DNA of 64,000 nt from Echeneis naucrates. Lineage: Eukaryota; Chordata; Actinopteri; Carangiformes; Echeneidae. Location of the stretch: NCBI RefSeq assembly GCF_900963305.1, contig NC_042518.1:11608486-11672485 (forward strand), written 5' to 3'. Below, piece after piece: positions 46,748-58,800 of this stretch. The position numbers and the translations under genes were made by a program. The first letter of the stretch is position 1. Every line of letters starts with the position of its first letter. A model generated the notes under the pieces. The model was not told where the DNA came from. It saw only the letters and a list, made by a program, of their open reading frames with translations, and ran no database searches.

Positions 46748-48673
46748 TTAACAGTAATACAGTACACTTAAAATTAATGTAATGTGCAGGTTGAAATCTT
46801 GGTTTATAAGGATATGGAAATTTTAAAAAAGTTATGAAAACAAACCTTTCAAACAGTCTCTCGCTCTTACATTTGAACATTTTAAGGAAAAATTGAGACG
46901 TACAAGAAAAAAGTAAATGCTGCTCACTGGCTCACTTCATCAAAAGACGTGTCTGAGCACATTATTTCTATTGGCAGAAATTATGCAAATGCATTCAATG
47001 TTAACAAGGATCTCATGGATCCAATGAGAATGTGTAAGAACAAAAACAATGAGCTGCTGAAGATAACACTTACCAGGTTAGTGTAAGTGTGATAATCTGA
47101 ATGAGAAATTGAGGACTTTGATCTGTACATATGAATAAGAAGCATCTCATAACCCAACAGTGCACTAACACTTAGCACAAACAGGCTGTAGCTTAGAAGA
47201 CAGAAATGTTTTCTAGTGGTAACAGACAGAAGCAAAGACCTTTTCAAATTCAAAAGCCTGGCCTGTCCAGATGTTCAAATCAGTATAAGTCATCTCACTA
47301 ATGGGCACATTTTGCAATGGAACATGACGTGAGAACTACACATGAAATGGTTTGTATCTGGAAAACATTTTTGTTTTCAGACTAAAAAAACAGATTTCAC
47401 GAAATGTGACACAATGGGAAAGTAAAAATGTCACTGTAATTGCATCAATAAAACTCGTACAAAAAAAGTCACTGAAACATGGAGCCTCAAATCCTATTAA
47501 CTCCTGTTTTTTACTGTCATCACTGATCCTGCCTCAACATTTGTCTGCAAGACTTATTGAAAGGTATGATTGCAGAGTTTCTGAGTGAGGAGGTTCAACC
47601 CTTGCAGTGTTGCATAGTAAAATCTATAAAATTCCTCATTCAGCTCCCAGTGGATTCAGACCATTCGCTAGCTTCTCTAAGCCATTTAAAACCAAAGCAC
47701 TTATAGCATTTACATTGTGGCGAAGTCTAATCTAATCTTTGGTTTTAAAGTTTTGTTACTTTCAATTTTTTCTGCCTATTGTGATTTAAGCCTGTATTTA
47801 AGGAACAGTAACAAAAAATAAATGATATGATGCGCAAGCTTTATGAGATCCTAGTGATCAAATATACTCTATTAAAATTGTTTAAATTATGATGTTTATT
47901 GTTGTCATAACTTCTTTGACTGTCTGGATGTGCTATAATGTGAAAATAAACCCAAACTTGCACTGAACACTAAACTGTGTTTTGAGTAGTAAATCATTAT
48001 AAATCCTTGAGTTGACTTTTGGACTTTTTTCTTCACAAATGCAGGCACATAGGCACAAAGGAATCATTCTATACTGCTTCTAGTGCCCATTGTATAATAC
48101 ATAGTCTCATCTGTAACCATGTATGAAATTGAGAACTATGTTTTTCTGAATGATCTTGAACCAGACTGCAGATCTATAATTACATATGGATATAGTCATT
48201 TTGTTGATTAGAAATGTGTTGCTCAACAAACAAGTTTAAAGACAAATGCAAAGAATGTCAAAGTATAATCAGTCAGAAACAATTGTGTTTTCAGGTCAGA
48301 CTAAATACAGCCTTACAGTAACTACTGCAGTTTCCTGACACAGCCATGTCTATGTTAAAAATGTTAGGGTGTAGACTCTGCCTTTCTACATATTTACTGC
48401 AGATGTAATTGCACAGGAGCCGAAAGTCTGCTTGGAAATGTAAAAATATGACATCCTCTCCACAGAGGCTGCCTGTTTGTATTTTCTGTAGAAATCTATA
48501 ATTTTTGTGTTGGCTGTGCTTATTTACACGCCATCCTCCATCCACCCTCCAATCTTAGCTCTCAGTCTTTGATGGCGATGACTACCTGTTTCTGTAAGCT
48601 GTTATTTTCCTCATATTAACGGCCATGTGCATGTGTACGGCTGCAGAAAAATGCCATTGGACAGGAACATGGT

Positions 48674-48728
48674 CACGTGTAACCCCATGTGCCGCCTTTT
48701 GGCTCCCACTGGTGAACTACATTACCCA
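48674..48728 (+). promoter_or_regulatory. GTPase promoter: CACGTG E-box and ZNF143-like site
   Basis: CACGTG lies at 48674-48679. ACTACATTACCCA at 48716-48728 matches the ZNF143/SBS core ACTACAATTCCCA except at two spacer bases. Both are 130-185 bases upstream of the GTPase start codon. Confidence 0.5.
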
Positions 48729-48858
48729 AACGCCTTTGCGCCTAAAGCCGCTGAAGCTGACGACGTGGCCGGGGCTATTCAAACGAGGAAACCGGCTTTG
48801 TCAAACACTCTTGGAGTATAACTGGATGCTTCGGCCCTGATACCACCGCCGTCTAACA

Positions 48859-51800
48859 ATGTCTGGAAAAATTAAGAGCCGAAGCGCCGCTAACGCTGAC
48901 TCGATATCCGGCGGGGTGTCCTGTGATGAGCGCATCTTGCGGGATTGTCACCAGCTGTACACGGACCCTGACAGCGGTGAGTTGGTTGACAAACAACCCG
49001 ACGGACACAAAACCTCTGTGGAGATGGCTCCAGCGGTGACCTGGGTGAAGATGAAGTTGATCCAGTAAAGCCGGTGGTTAGTCAGTGAAGTCAGTGTGCG
49101 GCCATCCCCGGAGCTATAGGGGGCTAACGGTTAGCTAGCTAACAGGCACAGCAGGGTGGAGGTCGTTAATGTTGACGTCCACTAATGTGATTATGAAGTT
49201 ATTAGTTAATGATCACAGCGGGATGAGACAGCGGGATGTTACTATACTTCCAGTTTTAGCTCAGCCAAGCCTGTGCCACTTTGCCTCAGGCAGTTCACTC
49301 CCAAGAAATCAATGAAGGACACACACTTTGTCCCTCCAGCTCCCAAACCCTTCACTATTATTACAATAAAATAATCCTGTCTCACTAATCCTGCAGGTGC
49401 AACAGGATGACTGAACAGGCACATCATTCAATTATCTAGCTCCTCCTCTGATGTAATCCAAATTGTAGATACCAGCTTTGTTTGCCACATGACATATCAC
49501 ATCTCACATGCCTATGTGTGTCTATGTATTTGTACACCTATTTTGTGTGATGAGGCAGTAGTTGGTCAGATTTGTTGCAATGGTGGCTTTTAGCTGATTT
49601 TTGGTAATTGAGGGGGGGAAAAAACAGCAAATGAAATGTTTAAACCTACTCATGCTCTCTATTCTGTTCAGGGCTAATCACAGTGGCTGAATCTGTCGAT
49701 GTGAAGTTGTTGGCTCCCAGGAAAAAGATCACCGTGCTGCTGATGGGTAACCACTCTGCAGGGAAAAGCTCCTTCATCAACTGGTAAATACATCTTTAAT
49801 AGAGTTTACCGACAGCAAATCTGTCAAGATCAAACTGCTCAATTACAAACTTAACACATACTGCACAATAAAAAGCCGTGCAATTCTGATATCACATTTA
49901 AAAGACATAACTGGACTACCAAGGACTTCATCTGTGTCCTAAGCATAAAGCTTGATACCTCCTTGACATAATTTTCTGTGTTTAAGCTGACAAAGATGAT
50001 CCATAATGCAGCAACATCCGACTGTGAATACTTGTATTAGCCAATACATTGTTTGTAGGCCACTATATAGATTGTGTTGAATAACATAATTCAGATTAAA
50101 TTTCGTTGGACAGTTGAAACAAATGTTTCATATCTCTTGGACTGGTTCTTCTTTGTCAGGTATGTGGAAGAGCACATCCAGCGCACTGGAGTGGCTATTG
50201 AGACCCAAGGCTTCAGCTTTGTTACAAGTGGGCGTAAGAGAGAATCTCTTACAGTAAGTGCAACACTACCATGGTAAAAAAGGTGCAAATTTGTTTCAGT
50301 AGAAAAAAAGTCAAGGAAAGGTCACTTCAGAAACCAATTTCTCAAGCCCAAGATGAGGCATGTTCAGTAGAAGGTGTACTGACATGTTTTCACACACATT
50401 TCTATGAGACTGATTTATTTAATGGACATAAGCAGGATCTTGTCTGGTGATTTCAGTTCTTCTGATAGAAGAATCTTGCTTTTTTTGCCATAGGGAAATG
50501 CCACCCTTCATCTTTATCCACATTTCAAACCTCTGCAAGAATTCAAAGGTAAGATTTTTAGCTGCTACCCAGTTTCCAGTTGGTTTATTGATCTTCTATA
50601 CATGAGAATACAGATAAACAGAGATTGTTGATGTGACATTTTAAACAAGTATGCAAGTGGTTTATGCTGGACATTTATAAAAGCAAAATATTTTCCAATA
50701 TCCTTTGATTTCTAGGTGTTTCAGAGTACTTGAGCACAGAGATCTGCACATCACGACAAAAACGATTCAGCCTGGTGACATTTGTGGATTCGCCAGGCTT
50801 AGTGGATGGCGATATGAAGTATCCCTTTGATGTGGATGAGGTTATCCTGTGGCTTGGTGTGTTGCCAGTAACTGACTTTTGCTGTTGTACTATAGTTGTG
50901 AAGGGGTTGCCCGAGGCTTAGCGACACCATTTCTTTTTTTAATGGCATTCTTTGAATAGTGCAATGTGGTGTTTTATTGAAGCACTGGCTTCACACAGCT
51001 TTAGGTCATGTTTTGGCCAAAACTTAACCTGGCTTTTGCAGTTCACAAGTATGTTTAATTCTCCAAATGACCCAAGGGTAAACTAATGGGTTTTTAAAAG
51101 TACTAGAGAATAATTTCCACCTGCTGTCTTTTTTTTCCCCCTCTCTTTATCGTATTTATGTGAAATTATATGGTCATGCAAGTGTTACACAGTGTTGCAA
51201 GGGTTTACAGACCTGTTGAAATTTTACAGTGAAGTTGTGGAAAATATTCACTCTTGATTTACTCTTTGTACTGTCATTCCCCTGCAGTTCAGTCTAGTAA
51301 GAATCCATTACAATATTGGTCAGGTTCACCCTGTTGTTGAAAATAATGGTCATCCCCACTGTCACCCTCAGGTGATCTCTGTGACCTAATTCTGGTCTTC
51401 TTTGACCCCATGGGTCAAGCTCTATGCAAGCGCACCCTCAACATTGTGGAGAGTCTGAATGAAAAACATGGCGATCGGCTGCATTTTTACTTAAGCAAGG
51501 CTGATGAGGCCGGAGGAGAGTCGGACAGACAGGTATGCACAACAGCTCGGGTTAAAACTGCATAGTGCGAACATTACTTGGTATCGTCAAGTAAGGAGTT
51601 TCTTACAAGAGTTTCTGACCCATCTCTGCTTCCATGGACTTATTACCTACACAAAATTCATCCTCTTCATTTTAAAGTGTGTGGGTAGCTGAAACCTGCT
51701 CTTAAGTGTCTTTTTCACTGCAGGCCTATTTCAAGTATGTAGGAGTGCAGAGAACATGAGCAAATGGGCACTCATCTCCATAAAATCTAGTTCTGACGCA

Positions 51801-53198
51801 AAAGACTCAATAATACACAGAGCATGAAATGACATCCCCATTCTCCCATGACACCTTTATCCTTTGTTTCTCCAGAGAGTAATGATGCAGATTGTCCAGG
51901 AGCTCTGCAAACGACCAGGTCTCAACAAATGTGGCTTTGACATGCCCACCATCTACATTCCCAGTCAAAACAAGGTAAGAGCTGCACTTTCATTGAGCTT
52001 CAGCTAGTTAGAATTTTTTTTTTCCTTTTCACCTAACTTTCTCTTTGCACGCAGCTTTGTTACAAACACTGAGATATACTTACAGACTATGTTTCTCTCA
52101 TCAGTCAAGCCGTTGTGTCAACCAGATTGAGGAGGTGTGTCGCACCATTGAGAAAACTATTAACCAAACAGTACAGAATACCCTCAACTCTCTGGAGAAG
52201 GACTGCGAGCTCATTAGTGAGGCCATCACTGACACACTTATTAATGACAGGTAACACACAAACAGTCTACTTTACACTGTAATATCATCACATACTGTAT
52301 AAGAGTGGATCTGTGCAGAGATTTCCATTACGAACCAGAGATTTGTATGACACGCAGTGTCATCTGTCAGTGTTGCCTACGCAGAGTAACATTGTGCCTT
52401 TGCTCTCACAGACAGACCAGTGCAGACAACCGACGGGCACGCTGTAAGAGCTGCTTTCTGACTCTGCTAGGCTTCAGTGTCCCGATGGCTCTGATGGCTT
52501 TACTGGTGCTGGGCTCTCTGTCCAAGGAGCTGCTAGAAATGGCTCTAGGCAATGAGGGCAAAGAGGCACTTGGACTGTACCTGGTGAGTGTTCAAGCAAG
52601 TACACAATCCAAAAGAATCTTTGAGGTTCTAAAATCTAATGTCAGCCACTGTCATAATCCACAGACTCCCATCGTGAGAATATTTGACTCCCTCTCTGTG
52701 GAGCAGCAGCTCTACGGCTGTGGTGGACTGGTCCTGCTCTCCTTCCTCCTGCTCCTCATTGCACGTTTCTCCTTCAGGTAGGGGAGCTAGATCTCAGCAC
52801 CCTCACAGCCTCTGCAATAACACAAAACCTGTTTCTGTATTGTAACTTGTTTGAAGGGAAATTAAAATTTTTGCTATCTTTTATTACACAACCAAAGCAC
52901 ATACAGCATGGTAATGAGAATTCTGAACCAAATTACTGGAGTCATTTTCTCTTACCATTTTTCAGAACGCGGCCGACTCTGTCAGGCAAACAGAAAAGGC
53001 AGCTACAGGAGAAGCTGGAATACGTTCAGGAGGTGGTGAAGACCAAGAAGGTATTGTGAATGGGAATTGCTATGAAATTTTGTTGACATTACATAAGCTC
53101 TAATGAGGTGTGTTTAATTTACTATCCCTTCATTCTAGAAAAAGCTCTATGAAGAGTACCTTCGCCAGAGTGTCAGTGACCAGGATATGGATTTGTAA
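48859..53198 (+). CDS. Membrane-anchored dynamin/EHD-like GTPase, family not recognised
   Basis: Twelve coding exons: 48859-48976, 49672-49783, 50160-50253, 50494-50548, 50716-50856, 51372-51532, 51876-51974, 52105-52250, 52412-52583, 52665-52777, 52966-53050 and 53139-53198. Every phase closes, giving 451 residues. The G domain shows G1 GNHSAGKSS (65-73), G3 DSPG (151-154) and a G4-like SKAD (215-218). ITVLLMGNHSAGKSSFINW and VTFVDSPGLVDGD resemble the dynamin superfamily, nearest to EHD and sarcalumenin G domains, but no EH domain follows. A helical segment (about 265-310) precedes two hydrophobic helices (about 323-343 and 384-400), then a lysine-rich, probably coiled-coil tail (KQKRQLQEKLEYVQEVVKTK) ending DMDL. 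This layout, a cytosolic GTPase with a C-terminal membrane hairpin, recalls atlastins and mitofusins, suggesting membrane remodelling or tethering. That role is inference. I do not know a named human counterpart. Confidence 0.85.
49130..49143. repeat. Perfect 14-bp palindrome GTTAGCTAGCTAAC
   Basis: Located in intron 1 of the GTPase gene, about 155 bases after its first exon. It is one of many GCTAAC/GTTAGC clusters near gene starts in this window. Confidence 0.9.
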
Positions 53199-53863
53199 AG
53201 TCAAATGACACACACCAGCCCTACAGTGACCTAGGACCAAATGAAAGTAAAGTTATTCCTACACACATGCTAGCTCTTGTGTCACTCTGACCACTTGATT
53301 CCATGCCTTTTTTTTTTTTTTTTTACTTTAAAAATGTAAATTACAGTTATAAACAAATGTTACCTGTGAAAAACAGTTGAACTACACTACTTCCAGATGA
53401 GGGGGTTTAGTTGTTTTTTGGTAACTTATTTGTTACGAGCATTTATAAACATGTCTTCTGTGCCTCTGCTTTAACAAAGGACTTCAGACTCATACCACTT
53501 TGAGATATTTAAAAGAAGTGCAAACTATTTATGTTACTTTATCAGAGAAACTGTATTTTGGTTAGTGAACATATAGCACTGGTTTATGCAAGTCACTTTG
53601 TATGTGTCACTGTTTTGGAAACTTTTCACCAGCATTTTATACAGTATTTTGTCAGCTTTGTATCATGAAATTTCAGCATTGCTATTAATAAGAATATTAA
53701 CATCATGAGTGTCAATTTATAAAATGTAGAGTAATAAATTATCTACACAATTCTATGGAAGTGAAATGAAGATTACGTGCTAGCAAACATTATTTCAGTG
53801 TTCTAGTCAGCATTTTGTACTTATTCCTGTTATACATTGTGGCTGTTTTAATTCAAACTGATT

Positions 53864-53869
53864 AATAAA
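53864..53869 (+). terminator. Probable poly(A) signal of the GTPase gene
   Basis: AATAAA about 665 bases past the stop codon. Confidence 0.55.
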
Positions 53870-55625
53870 AACTATATGTAACAAAGAGAGAATGGGGCTT
53901 TTCTTAACATCTTGTGGGGGCAGAAAATTGAAAAAGGACATTAATCTTTAGCTTTGATTTAATGACTTTGTTTTTGCCTAAATTATTAATAATTTTTATA
54001 TCAGCATTTGGATGACTGAGTCAATTACAACTCTTCATAAAAAGAGATTTGCTGATTTATCATCTTCTTTGGGAAGAAATCTCCCGAATTCCTACGCACG
54101 ACACATAAGGATAATATAGTATACTCTACTATAATTCTGTATAGTTGTGTACAGCCAAATGTCAAAGCTTGTACACCCTGCCATATTGTGCCAGGATGCA
54201 TTCCTCTCTGGATATCAGATTACTAGATAAGGAGATGAGTGTGTAAGAGATGACTGGAAAGTCTATTTGAGTGAGTAAGGACCTCTATGAAAGCCATCAT
54301 GAATTTGAAGTGGCCAGCAGATTGATAATGGAACACTTTTTGGTTCTAATTATTTCGCAAATCAAATTTCGTAAATCAAACACAGGAAACTATAAAAATC
54401 CTTTGTTGCCACGTGTTCTTATAGCAAAGTAAGCAAGTGCTGTGAAGCTGCTGCTTATGAAACTGCTTAATAGTTTCAAGGTACGTATCAAGTTGTTTTT
54501 GTTTTTTGTTTTTTTTTCAGTAAAACACTCAAGTTTGTTTGTCAATTAGCACACAGACTTGTTCTTTTACCCAAATGAACAATAAATAAAGCTTTAAAGC
54601 TTTACTGAGTGAAAGTCCAGTTAAAAAAAAAGCTCTGTAAAACACATAGCTTATTACATGACCTTATGTCTGCAAAGCATATATCAGCAGTAGTACACAG
54701 CCAGATTTGGATCTTTACAGTAGCAATTTAGTGCTGTGACAAGTGCAAACCTCTTTTTTTTCCTAAATGCAACACAGGCCAGTTCCCTGGGACTATTTTG
54801 CAGAATGTCTGACTTCTTTCCGCAGATTCTTCTCTCAGTTGTAAAATGTATGAATTTAGTATCCAACAGCCATCAAAACCAAAACACATGTTTTCCTGTA
54901 TGAGCTCAGATGTGAAACCAGCACTCACAGACAATAATTTGACTGATTACCGAATTGGCAAAGGAGGCAATGACGCAATACTGAAGTGTTTTGGGGATTT
55001 AAAAGTAAATCTTCAGTCTTTGTACTGACCATAAGTTTTGGAAGAGTGTTCAGGGCGCAACCTACAAGGGATGAAATTACCACAACGTAGAAACCAGCCA
55101 TCACGGAGATAGTTTCAAGTGAAGAAATAGATTTAGGAGTTAATCTGGGATTAATAAACTTCACTCTGAATCCAGTTTACTGTTAAAATAAACATATCAT
55201 CCTTTCCGATAGTACCAACAGTCCTCCAGCAGAGGGTCTCCACATTCACATCCCTGATATTCTCATTATAATACGTTGAAGATTATTGAAAAACACAAAA
55301 ATTGCCAAATATTAATCAGAACATTTTTTTCCCCCCAAAGCTGCTGACAGAGAAGAGTTTAAAGATCTTAGAGTCCTCCTAATAGGTAAGTGGATAAAAT
55401 GATACCTGAGACAGGCTGTTAGACACAACATGAAAAGAAAAGAATAAAAGGAAAGTGACATTATAGTTTCATTTTTGCAATAGAGATCTTTCCATCCATC
55501 GTCCAGGGACGTCCAGGGACCTCCAGGGGTCTGTACAGGGGTCTGACAGGACTGGATCTGGAAGATCTGGGTCTGACGGCATCAACACGGACTTTAAAGT
55601 CACTTTTCTTGGTGTTTGACTAAAA

Positions 55626-55841
55626 ATGTTTTACGGGACAAATGAAGCGCAGGTTAAAACTGCAGGCAAAGTGGGAAAGGCATGTGAGAACAGGAAGGAG
55701 GTTGACGTGATTTCCGCAGGCTCATACCGGGGAAAGTTGTTTCCTGGAGTTCACACCGCCGATGATTTCTACACCAAAGTCCCAGAGTTGGTAAAAAAAA
55801 TCAGAAAAATGAGCGGGGCCGGTTTGCCGGACTGTTGGTAG
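55626..55841 (+). other. 71-codon upstream open reading frame before rabep2
   Basis: An ATG-to-TAG frame that ends 45 bases before the rabep2 start codon. Its composition is varied rather than low-complexity (for example TADDFYTKVPELVKKIRKMS), but I recognise no family. It could be a translated uORF if the rabep2 transcript begins upstream of 55626, or chance in a GC-rich promoter. Confidence 0.3.
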
Positions 55842-55886
55842 AGTCCTCCCCATCAGCCGGACAGCTGCCTCGGTGTGTGGCCCAGG

Positions 55887-58800
55887 ATGAGCTCCGGGAC
55901 GGAGGACGCAGGTAAGGAAAACCAGCGTTAAACTTTAATCCAGATCACATCTAACGGGGCTGGACTGCGGGGCGACGACGGCCTCTTTACGATCAAAACT
56001 TGAGTAAACATTTACTTTTAACTCATTTTAAGTCTCCAAGTGAGACCTGTTGATTTTCCCGGCCTGTTAGCAACAGAGACAAGTGAACGGCCGCGGCTAG
56101 CAGCTAGCTAACACATACAGTCGTGTTACGGTCCTCTGTAAAATTAGTTTAAAGTCTCTTATTTTACTCTAAATACACAATCTCACTTAAAAAAAAAACA
56201 AAAACCAAACACTTATTTGAAAGTTTCTAAACAGTTAACATTTTGAATGGTGTTGGGCGAAGTATTCACAGCGTTACTTGTGAAAGTTGCAATATCTTAC
56301 TTCATTTAAAGTAAAATTCGCTAAATTCGACTGTTGGATGTTAAAGTATATATTATTAGTTTAATATATTCATTAAAACTGCTTCTAATGCAGAAATGTT
56401 ATATAAAGCTCGTTCTGAGTTGTGATTACAGGTGCATTAATATTTAAATAGCATTGTGCTGTTGTAGTTAATCAAGGTGGAGCCGATATGAACTTCAAGG
56501 ATGTATTAAGTGTGTTTACAGCTGATTTATTTGTTGTGTAACAGTGAGTCATACCTGAACTGCCTCAGCTGAGCCATAGCAGCAACTAACAGAAAGTAAT
56601 GTTAACTAAGTAAGTAACCTATTTGGGGGGGATACATAATGAAAAGAGTCATTGGTTGTAGGTATAATGTGTGCATGTACACACTTAATTACACAGAAAC
56701 AGCCGCACAGAATGAGACACACACACACACGACTGGTGCTACATTGTTCATTTGCATTACTTGTGTTGAATTGGACTCCCACTGTCCTGATCACATCCCC
56801 TGATATGGTCCCATACACTGCTGGCAGGCGGTCTTCTAACATCTATAGCCTAAGTCTTGGATGTGAAAGTGTTTATACAGAATATCACTCGACCGGCTGA
56901 CATAGCATTCCAACACTTTTTATGCCACAGTCAGGTTCACTGCATGAAACAAGGATGAGTCCAACTATGTAGTTGAGTCAAGGTGAAATAACGTAAGGAA
57001 TGTATCCAGGAAAGATCAGTGACTTCAGATGGCCTCACACATCTTTTTATTGTTGTGTATTTCCTGGTCTTGTCAGATATTTGTCTGAGTTAGTGTCTAT
57101 TGATGCAAATAACCAGACAACACAACGCAATGTAGACTCAACTCAGAAATTTGCTTGTCATTTTCAGAGGTGACCCTTCAGGCCCAGCTAGAAGAATGCC
57201 GAGCCCAGGTTGAACACTGGCAGGGTGTGGCGACTATCTGTGAGCTGAGCAAACAGGAGGAACTGGCAGAGCTTCAAAAACAATGTGATCAAGAGATTCA
57301 GTCTCTGCAGGAGGCTCTTAGAGGTCAGCAAGTGTGTGTTTGGCTAGACCTGAGTGTTTGCATGTGTAAATGAAGCATGGTGTGCTTGTGACAGTCCTTA
57401 TGTACATATAGTCTGTCATTTTCACATAATAGGCAGTAGTCACATAGACATGACATGAGAGCTGACATAACTGGAGCCAATGTGTGAACATTGCTTTTCT
57501 TCTCCTGCTTTGTTTACAGAAACAGCATCACAGTATGAGGCCAGGATTTCTGTTCTTCAGTCTCAGCCTGCCGAGTGGAGGCGAGCCAGTGGACAGAACA
57601 TGGTCAGTCTTTTACTTTGTGTCACCCTCTAAATGTTGTCCAAATGTTGCCAGGTTCAATCTTGCCATTTTTTTCCTGACCCTTTAGGCCAGTGGGAGGA
57701 AAGGCAGGATGGACACTGAAGCCTCCAGCAATGAATTCTTGACATTGATCAATAACAGCCTGACAGAAGCCGAGGCAACGGCATCAACAGACAAGAGGCA
57801 CGGCCAATCAGCAGAGCTTGAGGCAGAGGGTGCTCTGCCTACAACAGAAGGGTATTTTTCTCTTCACAACTGCGACTCGGCCTCCTTGTCCTCCTTCTCT
57901 TTAGACACACCCTCCTTGCCCAGGAAACTTAATTCTCAGGAGGATACAGACTCACTGGTGTCCACAGGAACGCTGGTGCCCGAAGCTATTTACCTGCCAC
58001 CAGCTGGACACCGGCTGGTTACACACAGCGACTGGGATACACTTAATGCTCAGGTATTGTCCTTTTTAGGGATGCATACATACATACACATACACAAAAT
58101 CCATTTGTAGAAATGTAATTTCAAACAGCCTAAATTTGTCTTTCAAGAAAAAATATTGCACTTTGTGATGGCTTCCATCCAACCATATTCTACTGCTTTT
58201 CCGTTTCCTGGTCGCGGGGGGTGCTGGAGCCAATCCCAGCTCACACTGGGTGAGGGCGGGGTACACGCTGCACAGGTCACCAGTCCATCACAGGGCCAAC
58301 ACACACAGACAGACAGAGACCAACAACCACTCACACTCAGACCTACGGACAATCAACCTAAACATGATGTCTTTGTACAGTGGGGGGAAACCCACGCATA
58401 CATGGGGAGAACATGCAAACTCTGCGCAGAAAGGCCCCAGGCCAGGTGCCGAACATGCGACCTGTGATGGCTTCACACATCGCTTCACAATTCAAATTTA
58501 AATTCAATCAAGATTTCACTATCCTGTCTGTGGGGACGGTTTCAGTCTGCAGTCAGTCAGTTGTGACAAAGATGTGGTCTGTTGTCTTGGGCAGGTGTCA
58601 GAGCTACGAGGGGAGGTAAGTCAACTGCAGGCTGAGAAGGAGGAACTGGAGAAAGAACTGGACAAACAGACCAACCACACACACAAACAGGTGGGCAACA
58701 CTGCAATGTGACTGAGGAAGAAGTGCGTGTAGCGAACGTGAGCCACATCTATATTGTGCATATATAGCATCAATGACATCAGTAGCAATAATGTGCATGG

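Larger units (their letters stand above)
46518..48858. other. nudt9 3' UTR/intergenic and GTPase 5' region
   Basis: No protein-like frame. Several AATAAA sites (near 47446, 47817 and 47946) could end nudt9. The right end (48600-48858) is the GC-richer promoter or 5' UTR of the downstream GTPase. Confidence 0.5.
53199..55886. other. GTPase 3' UTR, intergenic, and rabep2 promoter/5' UTR
   Basis: The left part is the GTPase 3' UTR, about 670 bases. The middle (54-55.4 kb) is AT-rich with no recognised content. From about 55490 the sequence becomes GC-richer and should contain the rabep2 promoter and 5' UTR; it begins with three 10-bp units of GTCCAGGGAC type at 55501-55530. A 71-codon open frame (55626-55841) precedes the rabep2 start. 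Confidence 0.5.

Noticed and set aside
48859-53198. Calling the unnamed GTPase a mitofusin or atlastin
   Set aside because: The overall layout is similar, but the G-domain wording and lengths differ and it lacks their heptad and middle-domain signatures.
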